From: an uncultured Clostridia bacterium | Lineage (GTDB): Bacteria; Bacillota; Clostridia; TANB77; CAG-508 | Reading direction: 5' to 3' | Length of the DNA stretch: 25,258 nt | NCBI GenBank assembly: GCA_934162625.1 | Contig: CAKPJM010000014.1 | Span: 1 to 25,258 of the forward strand | Part shown: in pieces, positions 16,212-23,210 of the stretch | Position numbering within the stretch: position 1 is the stretch's first letter | Layout: every line of letters starts with the position of its first letter | Notes under the pieces: model-generated | The model's input: only the letters and a program-made list of their open reading frames with translations | What the model was told of the DNA's origin: nothing | Databases searched by the model: none | Program-made: the position numbers and the translations under genes

Positions 16212-16574
16212 TTAGTCAGCTAATGAGAAAATCATTGTTGCTATTTGTGTAGCAGCCATTACTACAACTGCACCTACTATTAATGGAACAAATGATTTTT
16301 TGTATTCTGCTTTTTCTTCTACACTTCCTAGCATGTATTTAATACCTAATACTGCAATTAAGATTACCCCTGCAATTACAGCTACGTTTCTTATTAATCC
16401 CATTACTTTACCAGCTGTGTCTGAAACTCCATTCATATCAAGGTCATCATAGTCTGCTTTTATATTGCCTGGTTTCATTTGTGTTGCGTTTGCTGCTAAA
16501 CAAATAGTACTCATATTAGCAAGTAATATTACTGCAATTAATAGTATTGAAAGTATTTTCATTGATTTTTTCAT
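16212..16574 (-). CDS. VirB2-like pilin 3
   Basis: 120 aa. A signal peptide (about 1-28), then two hydrophobic helices (about 58-78, 95-117), separated by the short loop MLGSVEEKAEYKKSFVPL. This is the layout of Gram-positive VirB2/TrbC-like T4SS pilins. The loop motif is shared with the other two pilins at 16643 and 17346. The SD is GGAGG. It is the last gene of the pilin unit. Confidence 0.85.
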   Translation of the reverse strand: MKKSMKILSILLIAVILLANMSTICLAANATQMKPGNIKADYDDLDMNGVSDTAGKVMGLIRNVAVIAGVILIAVLGIKYMLGSVEEKAEYKKSFVPLIVGAVVVMAATQIATMIFSLAD

Positions 16575-16642
16575 AATTTTTCCTCCATTCTTTTTATGTT
16601 ATATATAAGTTCTTCTTAAATCTCTTTAAGAAACATTAAAAA

Positions 16643-17329
16643 CTACGACCACCGCCGATTTGCGGTCCACCCACATTCACTGCACTTTTTGTTTTTTCTT
16701 TCTTTATCGCTTAATCTTCTGTTACATTTTTTACAATAAAAGCATCTATCATAGCATTCTTGTCGAAGCTTTTCGTATTCCTCAGTATAATGACCTCTTT
16801 CACTTAATCTTCCAAATTTTCCAGTTACATCAATTAGGAATTCATCGGGAATCAGCCCTACATCTCCTCCATTTTTAATATAATTTTCTATATCGGTTAC
16901 ATTATTCCATTTCATTGATACCTCAGGTGGTGAAGTCTCGCTGTTTATGCTATTGCCAATATTTACAACCATACTCCATATTGCAAATGCTCCAAATACT
17001 ACAAAGCACCCAATTATATATGGCACCAAGGCTTCCTGTACTTTCACCTTGCCTTCTACACTTCCTAGCATAAACTGAATTCCTAGTGCTGCTCCAACCA
17101 GAACACTAATGCATATTGCAATAGCTAAAAGTATTTTATATATTGTTCTTGACGTATTTTTTAAATTGTCTGTATTTAATACATTTTTTGTATCGCCACC
17201 TGCCTGCAAGAAATTATCACCCGCTTCAATTATTTCATCTGCTGATGTTGCATAGCTCTTAGGTAAAATTATTATGTTTGCAATTAGTAAAATAGTTATT
17301 AAAGTTAATATGATTTTTCTTGTTTTCAT
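16643..17329 (-). CDS. VirB2-like pilin 2 with C-terminal zinc ribbon; CGG CGG near the end
   Basis: 228 aa in zero frame. A signal peptide (about 1-27), two hydrophobic helices (about 65-90 and 108-130) around MLGSVEGKVKVQEALVPY, like pilins 1 and 3, then a soluble C-terminal domain. Its last 40 residues hold two CxxC pairs (CKKC, CSEC) of a zinc ribbon plus two more Cys before them. The zero frame ends ...TAN-CGG-CGG-TGG-TCG-stop (NRRWS). If the first CGG causes a +1 shift, as in the other genes here, the tail is NGGGRSF and the stop moves to 16636-16638. These two are the only in-frame CGG codons in the window not at a demonstrated break. Confidence 0.78.
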   Translation of the reverse strand: MKTRKIILTLITILLIANIIILPKSYATSADEIIEAGDNFLQAGGDTKNVLNTDNLKNTSRTIYKILLAIAICISVLVGAALGIQFMLGSVEGKVKVQEALVPYIIGCFVVFGAFAIWSMVVNIGNSINSETSPPEVSMKWNNVTDIENYIKNGGDVGLIPDEFLIDVTGKFGRLSERGHYTEEYEKLRQECYDRCFYCKKCNRRLSDKERKNKKCSECGWTANRRWS

Positions 17330-17345
17330 ATTTTCACCCTCTTTA

Positions 17346-17702
17346 CTAGTTCATCACACTATATATCAAGCTTGGTATTGTTGTTGCCATTAATAACAAA
17401 GTACACCCTATAACATATGGAATCATATTTTCTTTGTAGTTTGCTTTTTCTTCTACAGAACACAACATATATTTTAGGCCGATTATAGAAAGCACTATAA
17501 CTGATATTGCTGCTCCTACATTTCTAATTGCTGCAAGAACTCTTCCTGCTGCATCTGTTATTTTAGTCGCTTCATCTGTGTTCACTCTTCCTGGGTCATA
17601 CTCGTTTGTATTTATAGTTATTGCTAATACATTATTATTTATAAATACTATTATTAAAAGTAATATTAATAATAGTAAGACTATTTTTTTATTTTTTTTC
17701 AT
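17346..17702 (-). CDS. VirB2-like pilin 1, first gene of the T4SS-like locus
   Basis: 118 aa. A signal peptide (about 5-27), then helices at about 63-82 and 95-114 around MLCSVEEKANYKENMIPYVI. The loop motif M(L/C)(G/C)SVE(E/G)K is shared by all three pilins. It starts at 17702 with AGGAGG as SD, follows a consensus promoter, and is separated by 16 bases from pilin 2. The pilin subunits likely form the extracellular fibre or pore lining. Confidence 0.85.
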   Translation of the reverse strand: MKKNKKIVLLLLILLLIIVFINNNVLAITINTNEYDPGRVNTDEATKITDAAGRVLAAIRNVGAAISVIVLSIIGLKYMLCSVEEKANYKENMIPYVIGCTLLLMATTIPSLIYSVMN

Positions 17703-17733
17703 TAATATTACCTCCTAATAATTTATATATGTT

Positions 17734-17762
17734 ATTATACCATGTTATCGCTTTTTTTTCAA
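17734..17762 (-). promoter_or_regulatory. Strong sigma-A promoter of the pilin unit
   Basis: On the minus strand TTGAAA (17757-17762), a 17-base spacer and TATAAT (17734-17739), about 30 bases before the start codon of pilin 1. Confidence 0.85.
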
Positions 17763-17898
17763 CTTTTCTATTTTATTTCCTTAATTTTAACATGATTTGT
17801 TGAATTTTGTAAATACCTTTTCTACAAAAATACTTTTCAAATGTTAATGTTCAGACCAAATTAAAAATAACGAAGAAAATTTGTAAGGGCTATTTTAG

Positions 17899-17972
17899 TT
17901 GAAGATTTTCTAGCACATAAGAAATGAAATGAGGAAATCTCAATAGAAATTATGGAAATTTCATAGTATATA
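17899..17972. repeat. Degenerate copy of the two-hairpin repeat
   Basis: Contains GAAATGAAATGAGGAAATCT followed by TATGGAAATTTCATAGTATATA, like parts of copy 1 at 2477-2572. The remaining gap (17763-17898) holds nothing recognisable. Confidence 0.5.
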
Positions 17973-18012
17973 AAAAGAACCTATTAATTTTTAACTTTTA
18001 ATAGGTTCTTTT
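17973..18012 (-). terminator. Terminator of the Spo0E-like gene
   Basis: AAAAGAACCTATTAA (17973-17987) and TTAATAGGTTCTTTT (17998-18012) form a 15-bp stem with a 10-base loop, just past the stop at 18017. Confidence 0.8.
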
Positions 18013-18016
18013 ATAT

Positions 18017-18202
18017 TTATTTATAATTATTCTTATTGTTACATGTATTTTTGCGCTTTCTTAATCCTTTCTTATAATATTCGGCTATTAGATTATCTAA
18101 TTCCACACTTAGTTTATATGTTTTTTTATAACTTTCTTCCTTCTCTACACTTTCATTTAATTTTCGTCTTAATTCCAAAATTTCCTCATCTAACATATTC
18201 AT
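18017..18202 (-). CDS. Spo0E-like aspartyl-phosphate phosphatase
   Basis: 61 aa (59 if translation begins at the second ATG, 18196). Two helices with the family hallmark S-x-E-L-D-x-L-I-x-x-Y (LSVELDNLIAEYYKKG). Family members dephosphorylate Spo0A~P and restrain sporulation. The N-terminal helix EEILELRRKLNESV matches. AAGGAGAGG is only three bases from the first ATG and nine from the second, so the second is slightly better. It is a single-gene unit with its own promoter (18242-18270) and terminator. Confidence 0.8.
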   Translation of the reverse strand: MNMLDEEILELRRKLNESVEKEESYKKTYKLSVELDNLIAEYYKKGLRKRKNTCNNKNNYK

Positions 18203-18241
18203 CCTCTCCTTTTATTGGATTTTTCTCTTTTGTGTATTAAT

Positions 18242-18270
18242 AAAATACCATATTTTTACATTTAGGTCAA
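18242..18270 (-). promoter_or_regulatory. Promoter of the Spo0E-like gene
   Basis: On the minus strand TTGACC (18265-18270), a 17-base spacer and TATTTT (18242-18247). It starts directly after the terminator of the lgt unit. Confidence 0.6.
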
Positions 18271-18272
18271 TA

Positions 18273-18298
18273 AAAAAACAGCATAAATGCTGTTTTTT
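18273..18298 (-). terminator. Terminator of the yfmH-lgt unit
   Basis: AAAAAACAGCA-TAAA-TGCTGTTTTTT, an 11-bp stem with T runs on both strands, about 315 bases past the lgt stop. Between them lie only repeats and low-complexity sequence. Confidence 0.8.
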
Positions 18299-18450
18299 AC
18301 GAACTTTCGTATGTCATTTTTCTTTATTTTTTAACATCTGTTTAGTTTTTAATATTTTTTGTTTTTCATTTTAGCAAAAAACAAAAAAAACCGACAAATT
18401 GCAATTTGTTTTATTGAGGTGAGAGGTGTGATGTGGGAGGTGTGATTTGT

Positions 18451-18520
18451 AGGGGCGTATTGCATACGCCCAAAAACAAATTTATTGCAAATGCTGTAGG
18501 GGCAGGCCCTGTGTCTGCCC
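18451..18520. repeat. Two tandem GGGGC-type REP hairpins
   Basis: GGGCGTAT-TGC-ATACGCCC (18453-18471), then GGGGCAG...CTGCCC (18499-18520), both preceded by GTAGGGGC. Similar hairpins lie at 2580 and 20931. The gap 18301-18450 before it holds a T-rich stretch, a palindrome CAAATTGCAATTTG and short GAGGTGTGAT-like direct repeats, but no gene. Confidence 0.65.
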
Positions 18521-18544
18521 GAAAACGCAAAACACATTACATTT

Positions 18545-18604
18545 ACGATTCAGGACAGTCCCCTTTTGTCATTCAACAAAAGAGGGACAGTCCCTAGAAT
18601 CGTT
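18545..18604. repeat. GGACAGTCCC palindrome, copy 1
   Basis: ACGATTC...GAATCGT enclose AGGACAGTCCCCTTTTGT and ACAAAAGAGGGACAGTCCCT with a 6-base loop. Nearly identical to 20976-21034. Each sits within about ten bases of a stop codon (lgt here, yfmF there), so each may also serve as a 3' hairpin. It resembles REP elements mobilised by Y1/TnpA-REP transposases. Confidence 0.8.
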
Positions 18605-18614
18605 CACACAAATT

Positions 18615-19395
18615 TCAATTTTTATTGTTCTTTTTTATATAAACTATGATTGAAATTACAAATATTATTAAAGACAATAGTTGTGATATTCTTATATTGC
18701 CAAGCATTAGGCTGTCTGTTCTTAATCCTTCTATTATCATTCTTGCAAATGAATATGTTATTAAATATACAAGCGTTATTTGTCCTTTAAATTTTCGTTT
18801 GTTTGATAACATAGTTAGTGTTATGAATATTAGAAATGTTGCTATAGATTCGTATAAAAATGTTGGGTGAACTTCTATATATTTACTTCCTTCATATATT
18901 CCCATTCTCCAAGGAAGATTTGTTTCGTATCCATATGCTTCTTGGTTTATAAAGTTTCCCCATCTACCTATTGCTTGTCCGAAGCGCTAGACATGGTACT
19001 ATGTAATCTAATAAATTTAATAAATCTACTTTTCTTTTTTTGCAGAATATATAGCAAGTTACCGTTCCTCCTATTATTCCACCATATATAGCAATCCCTC
19101 CGCTTCTTAGATTGAACATTTGCGTAGGGTTTGCTACATAATAATCTAAATTAAATAATATATAATATAACCTTGCAGATACAATAGATATTGGGATTAC
19201 TAAAAGTGCTAAATCTAAAATGTCACTAAATTTTATTTCAAATTTTCCATTCTTTAATTTGTAAATTAGTAAACTAATTGCAAATGCAGATGTCATAAGA
19301 ATCGCATACCAATAGATGCTTATACCACCTATAGATAATGCTACTCTGTTTATATTAAATTGTAAATTTAAACCTGGAAATGTTATTACATTCAT
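18615..19395 (-). CDS. lgt: Prolipoprotein diacylglyceryl transferase, +1 frameshift at CGG
   Basis: Transfers diacylglycerol from phosphatidylglycerol to the lipobox Cys of prelipoproteins in the membrane. Multi-pass: GGISIYWYAILM at the start, then RSGGIAIYGGIIGG, GRWGNFINQEAYG (the Lgt signature), VHPTFLYES and EGLRTDSL near the end. The zero frame reads GCG CTT CGG ACA AGC AAT AGG TAG and stops. Skipping C18981 reads CTT GGA CAA GCA ATA GGT AGA TGG (LGQAIGRW), directly restoring the signature. The full product is about 259 aa, a normal length. ATG at 19395 follows the yfmH TAA without a gap, so translation is probably coupled. Lgt is usually required for normal envelope biogenesis, which argues against simple loss. 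Confidence 0.93.
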
Positions 19396-20670
19396 TTATT
19401 CTTTTCCTTTTATTATTGATATTACAGTATTTTCCTCTTTAAAAGTATCCTCTAGAACTTGTTTTGCATATTCCATAGTAATTTGTTTGTATGTTTCTAA
19501 ATAGTCAAAACTATTTATTCCTTTAAAATAGTCTGTAACAAACATTCTAGCAATATCTGAAACACTATTGAATTCTTTTACAGCATTTCCATAAAGCATA
19601 TTTCTTATCCTATTAAAGTCTTCTTCTTTAATTCCTTCTTTTTTCATTTTGTTTATTTGCTCTAATAATTTCTCTAATATCTTATCTGGATCTTTTGAAG
19701 CTCCTGATATTGCAACATGTGCGTAGTCTTCTCCAAATTCATATTCTACAAATGGCTCTGATATTAAAAGTTCTTCCTGATATAAATCCTTGTATAAATC
19801 TGAGCTTTTTCCAATAAGCATATTTAATAATATTTCTATTGCAATATGTTTTTTTACTATGTTTTCTTTTTCTAATTTATCTTTTATTCCTATAACAAAT
19901 AATGGCATGCTTACTTCCATTGTTTGTTCTTTTCGCTTTTCTACAATGTTTGCTGGCTCTTCTTGATATATTCTTTTTATTTCTCCCTGAGGTTTCTTTT
20001 CTACTAATCTATTTTTTACTTCTTTAATTAAATCTTCTGGATTAAAGTCTCCGCAAAAACACATAAGCATGTTTGAAGGATTATAAAAAGTATTATAGCA
20101 TTTATATAGAATATCTTTATCTATTTTTTGTATAGATTCCACAGTTCCTGCTATATCTATTATTATTGGATTATTTTTATACATACATTTTAGTGCATTC
20201 ATGTACACTTCCCAATCTGGATAGTCATTATACATATTTATTTCTTGAGCTATTATTCCTTTTTCTTTTTCTACATTTTCATCTGTAAAATATGGGTGTT
20301 GCACATAATCCATAAGTTCATCTAGTGCTTTATAAAAATTGTCTGTCGCTTCAAATAGATATGTTGTATAGTTCGTTGTTGTGTATGCATTTGCATTAAC
20401 TCCTAAAGCTGTTAGAACATCTAAGCTATTTGTTCCGTTTTCTTGTTCAAACATTTTATGCTCTAAGAAATGCGCTATTCCATCTGGTACTTCTGTTACT
20501 TTTTCTTCTCCTGGTATTACAAATTTGTTATCTATTGATCCGTAATGTGTTGCCCACATTACATATTTTTTTCTAATACCTGTTTTAGGAATAATCATAA
20601 CAGTTAAGCCATTTTCTAGTTTTTCTATATATAATTTTTCTTTAACTTGTAAATTTTCTATGATTTGCAT
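19396..20670 (-). CDS. yfmH: M16 metallopeptidase YfmH (EF-P modification-associated)
   Basis: 424 aa. The inverted zinc motif HxxEH is HFLEH at residues 67-71, with a likely third ligand Glu143 in AQEIN. The C-terminal half is the usual inactive M16 repeat. NCBI-type naming links YfmH with its partner YfmF and with 5-aminopentanol modification of EF-P in Bacillus. The start is ATG at 20670 with AAAGGAG upstream. Partner yfmF lies upstream, but three repeat elements separate them. Confidence 0.92.
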   Translation of the reverse strand: MQIIENLQVKEKLYIEKLENGLTVMIIPKTGIRKKYVMWATHYGSIDNKFVIPGEEKVTEVPDGIAHFLEHKMFEQENGTNSLDVLTALGVNANAYTTTNYTTYLFEATDNFYKALDELMDYVQHPYFTDENVEKEKGIIAQEINMYNDYPDWEVYMNALKCMYKNNPIIIDIAGTVESIQKIDKDILYKCYNTFYNPSNMLMCFCGDFNPEDLIKEVKNRLVEKKPQGEIKRIYQEEPANIVEKRKEQTMEVSMPLFVIGIKDKLEKENIVKKHIAIEILLNMLIGKSSDLYKDLYQEELLISEPFVEYEFGEDYAHVAISGASKDPDKILEKLLEQINKMKKEGIKEEDFNRIRNMLYGNAVKEFNSVSDIARMFVTDYFKGINSFDYLETYKQITMEYAKQVLEDTFKEENTVISIIKGKE

Positions 20671-20770
20671 TAGTTTCTCTCTCCTTTTTTATAAAATATA
20701 TTTTGTTATATTTCTTTATTAACTCTATGTTAAACGGTCTATAAACTTAAATTGCCTCATTCTTTGTCGG

Positions 20771-20798
20771 ATTAATGAAAAATTTATTTTTCATTAAT
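20771..20798. repeat. AT palindrome downstream of yfmF
   Basis: ATTAATGAAAAA-TTTA-TTTTTCATTAAT, a perfect 12-bp stem just before the 104-bp element. No T tail is obvious on either strand, so a terminator role is uncertain. Confidence 0.5.
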
Positions 20799-20806
20799 TT
20801 GTTCAA

Positions 20807-20910
20807 AGATAACACTATTAATTTTTACAAACAATGCGTCGACAGCCCTTTGAGGCGGGGGAATACCCGTGAGCTTGGAGACCATTGTTTTTAAAATTAA
20901 TATGTTATCT
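20807..20910. repeat. 104-bp structured element, copy 1
   Basis: The ends AGATAACACTATTAATTT and AAATTAATATGTTATCT are inverted repeats that continue through ACAATG/CATTGT, giving a long near-perfect closing stem. Inside are GCC-CTTTGA-GGC and CGGG-GGAATA-CCCG hairpins and GTGAGCTTGGAGACC. A second copy starts at 25186 with one mismatch over the visible 70 or so bases. It is not coding. It may be a MITE-like element with an RNA-like core. Confidence 0.75.
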
Positions 20911-20930
20911 ATTTAATTAATAAATAATAC

Positions 20931-20952
20931 GGACGATTAAAATCGCCCCTAC
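20931..20952. repeat. GGGGCG-type REP hairpin
   Basis: On the minus strand GTAGGGGCGATT-AATCGTCC; the same edge GTAGGGGCG occurs at 18451. It lies between the 104-bp element and the GGACAGTCCC palindrome. Confidence 0.6.
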
Positions 20953-20975
20953 AGCGTTTGCAACAGATTTTGTTT

Positions 20976-21034
20976 ACGATTCAGGACAGTCCCCTTTTGT
21001 TATCCAACAAAAGAGGGACAGTCCCTAGAATCGT
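20976..21034. repeat. GGACAGTCCC palindrome, copy 2
   Basis: Same sequence as 18545-18604 apart from the loop. It abuts the stop codon of yfmF (21034-21036). The gap 20671-21033 holds only repeats. Confidence 0.8.
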
Positions 21035-22305
21035 TAATTTCTTAAAAAATATATTGTATTTATATCTATGCTGTTTGCAACATCTTTTACATCTTGCATA
21101 GATACTTCTTCTATTTTTTTGGCATATTCCTCAAATGTTGTGAATTTTTCTGATAGTTCTTGACCTATATAATAAGTAACCTCAGAGTCTTGCTCATCTT
21201 GGATAGATGTAATTCCAGATATCATATATTTTTTCGCATTTTCTAAATCTTCTTCCGTGAAATCACCATTTTTCATATCTTCTAATTGTTTCTTTATTAT
21301 TTCTAGTGCTTTATCAAAGTTTTCTATTTCTATTCCACATCTAATAAATATATTTGATTTTTGTCTTACATAGTTTGATCTTGCTGTATATGCCAAACTT
21401 GCTTTTTCCCTAACATTTTGAAATAATTTTGATGTTGCACTTTCACCTAATATTACATTATATATTGATATTGGAAATTTTACATCTTCGCCTGTATAGT
21501 TTACATCTAAGCCTATTACTAATTTTCCTTGTGTTACATCCATTTTATCTTCTTTATTTTTGATTTCTTGTTTTTGTTTTTCTTCTTTGTTTACTATGAT
21601 TTTTGCATCTCTACCCACAAGTTCTTTTATTTTGCAGTTTCCCTCTACTTCTTGTTCTATCTCTTTAGCGTTTATATCTCCTGAAAAGAATATATCAATC
21701 TTTGCTTTTTCTATAACTTCTTTATAATATTCATATAAGTTTTGTGCATTTATTTTCTCTAAGTCTTCTATATATCCATATTTGTATAATCCATATGGTT
21801 TTCCTTTATACATTTCTTCTATACAACTATTTAATGCGTATGCATCTTTGTTATCTATTTTTGCTTGTATTAATAATTTAATATTGTTCTTTTCTGCTTC
21901 TACATATTCTTCCTTAAATTTATTATTTTCAGTATATGGATTAAATATTATATCTAATAATAAATTAATGCTTTCGGCAGTAAGGTTTTCTTTATAGTCC
22001 TTAGGTATAAAGTTATCATTAAGAGTTTCTAAATAAAATTTAAGTACATGATTATCTCCGATTTTTTCTATTCCACAATCAAATTCTGCACCATACATTT
22101 CTTCTAATTTTTTTGCAATTTCTTCTTGTGTTTTTAAATTTTCAGTTCCTCTTTTTAAAACTGCTGGTATTACACTATTAAAAGTAACCCTTTCTCTATT
22201 TAATGGTAATGTTATTACAGCAGTCATTAAATTTGTTTTGAATTTTTTAGTTTCTATACAGTGTACTTTTATTCCCTGTTTTATCTCTTTAATTGTATAT
22301 GACAT
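21034..22305 (-). CDS. yfmF: M16-like protein YfmF, catalytically inactive partner
   Basis: 423 aa from the ATG at 22305, chosen because AGGAGG lies six bases upstream; a longer reading to 22347 has no SD. M16 fold: AVITLPLNRERVTFNSVIPA, LKRGTENLKTQEEIAKKLEE, and C-terminal ASLAYTARSNYVRQ. The HxxEH motif is absent, as expected for the non-catalytic subunit that pairs with YfmH. The two are associated with EF-P modification and swarming in Bacillus. Confidence 0.9.
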   Translation of the reverse strand: MSYTIKEIKQGIKVHCIETKKFKTNLMTAVITLPLNRERVTFNSVIPAVLKRGTENLKTQEEIAKKLEEMYGAEFDCGIEKIGDNHVLKFYLETLNDNFIPKDYKENLTAESINLLLDIIFNPYTENNKFKEEYVEAEKNNIKLLIQAKIDNKDAYALNSCIEEMYKGKPYGLYKYGYIEDLEKINAQNLYEYYKEVIEKAKIDIFFSGDINAKEIEQEVEGNCKIKELVGRDAKIIVNKEEKQKQEIKNKEDKMDVTQGKLVIGLDVNYTGEDVKFPISIYNVILGESATSKLFQNVREKASLAYTARSNYVRQKSNIFIRCGIEIENFDKALEIIKKQLEDMKNGDFTEEDLENAKKYMISGITSIQDEQDSEVTYYIGQELSEKFTTFEEYAKKIEEVSMQDVKDVANSIDINTIYFLRN

Positions 22306-22373
22306 ATTTTTCCTCCTCGTATAACGATATTTGTATTCTTCCCTCAATATTCAGTTTTTATTCTTTTCGGTTT

Positions 22374-22814
22374 TTAATTTAACAGTTCTCTTACTACTTC
22401 GTTTATAGTTTTTCCATCTGCTGTTGCTCCCATTTTTTCTTTGGCAGATTTCATTACTTTTCCCATATCTTTTATGCTTGTTGCTCCTGTTTCTTCTATT
22501 ACTTGTTTTACTATTTCTGTTATTTCTTCTTTAGTTAATTGTTTTGGCAAATATTCTGATATTATTTCTATTTCTTCTTTAACTTGATTAATTAAATCTT
22601 CTCTTCCGCTTTTTTCATAATCTGATAAAGAATCTTTTCTTTTTTTAGCCTCTTTTGCTATTATTTCTAGTATTTGATTATCTTCTAATTCTATTTGTTT
22701 ATCCTTTTCCACTTGAAGAATTGCCGCTCTTATCATTTGAACAACATTTTTTCTTAAAGTTTGTTTCTCCTTCATAGCCTCTTTTAAATCTTCCATTAAC
22801 TTTTCTTTTAACAT
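22374..22814 (-). CDS. yqeY: YqeY (GatB/YqeY domain) protein
   Basis: 146 aa, the usual length. MLKEKLMEDLKEAMKEK at the start, RAAILQVEKD in the first helical part, YLPKQLTKEEI in the middle and GKVMKSAKEKMGATADGK near the end are characteristic. It is related to the tRNA-binding tail of GatB; its exact role is unknown. The rpsU-yqeY order is widespread in Firmicutes. The SD GGAGG is seven bases from the ATG. Confidence 0.93.
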   Translation of the reverse strand: MLKEKLMEDLKEAMKEKQTLRKNVVQMIRAAILQVEKDKQIELEDNQILEIIAKEAKKRKDSLSDYEKSGREDLINQVKEEIEIISEYLPKQLTKEEITEIVKQVIEETGATSIKDMGKVMKSAKEKMGATADGKTINEVVRELLN

Positions 22815-22841
22815 ATTTTTTCCTCCTTTAATATTCTTATA

Positions 22842-22872
22842 TATTAGGAAATTTCTTATTTCCTAGTATATA
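22842..22872. repeat. Short relative of the two-hairpin repeat
   Basis: TATTAGGAAATTTC then TATTTCCTAGTATATA, matching the second hairpin of the 2477-2572 element. It lies between rpsU and yqeY. Confidence 0.5.
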
Positions 22873-22919
22873 AAACAAAAAGATGAAAGTCTTCCTCCTA
22901 ACTTCCACCTCTAATACTT

Positions 22920-23090
22920 TTAAAATTTTCTTTTTCTTGCTGCTTCTGATTTTTTCTTTCTTTTTACACTAGGTTTTTCATAGTGTTCTCTTTTTCTAAC
23001 CTCTTGCAAAACACCGTTTCTTACGCATTGTCTTTTAAATCTTTTTAATGCGTCTTCTATATTACCATTATTAACTTTTATTTCTGACAC
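22920..23090 (-). CDS. rpsU: Ribosomal protein S21
   Basis: 56 aa. It starts GTG (SD GAGGGGAGGG eight bases upstream) and reads [39 protein letters not shown], then a Lys/Arg-rich tail ending RKRKF. This matches the small basic S21 that sits near the anti-Shine-Dalgarno region of the 30S subunit. Its only CGG trinucleotide lies across AAC GGT, not in frame. It follows a perfect promoter and precedes yqeY. Confidence 0.97.
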   Translation of the reverse strand: MSEIKVNNGNIEDALKRFKRQCVRNGVLQEVRKREHYEKPSVKRKKKSEAARKRKF

Positions 23091-23153
23091 TTTTATTTCC
23101 CTCCCCTCACAATTAGCAAGTTTTTAAACTTGTGGGATTTTTAAACTTTTTAT

Positions 23154-23182
23154 ATTATATCTTAAAACCTACTGGTTGTCAA
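23154..23182 (-). promoter_or_regulatory. Consensus sigma-A promoter of rpsU-yqeY
   Basis: On the minus strand TTGACA (23177-23182) and TATAAT (23154-23159), both perfect, with a 17-base spacer. The leader carries a small hairpin, CAAGTT-TAAA-AACTTG. Confidence 0.88.
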
Positions 23183-23210
23183 CGCTATTTTTTAATGTAT
23201 GCATGATTTT

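Noticed and set aside
18349..18537. Open frame of 62 aa on the minus strand
   Set aside because: It translates two REP hairpins and low-complexity T-rich sequence; no SD.
18451..18604. CRISPR array
   Set aside because: The repeats are palindromes of different families without regular spacing or unique spacers, and no cas genes are present.
495..19395. dacA, SH3-CAP, prgI and lgt as ordinary, unrelated pseudogenes
   Set aside because: Random decay would give varied lesions. All five are the same: an extra C before GGA that creates an in-frame CGG. No other damage is seen in these genes. I keep the sequencing-error alternative open.
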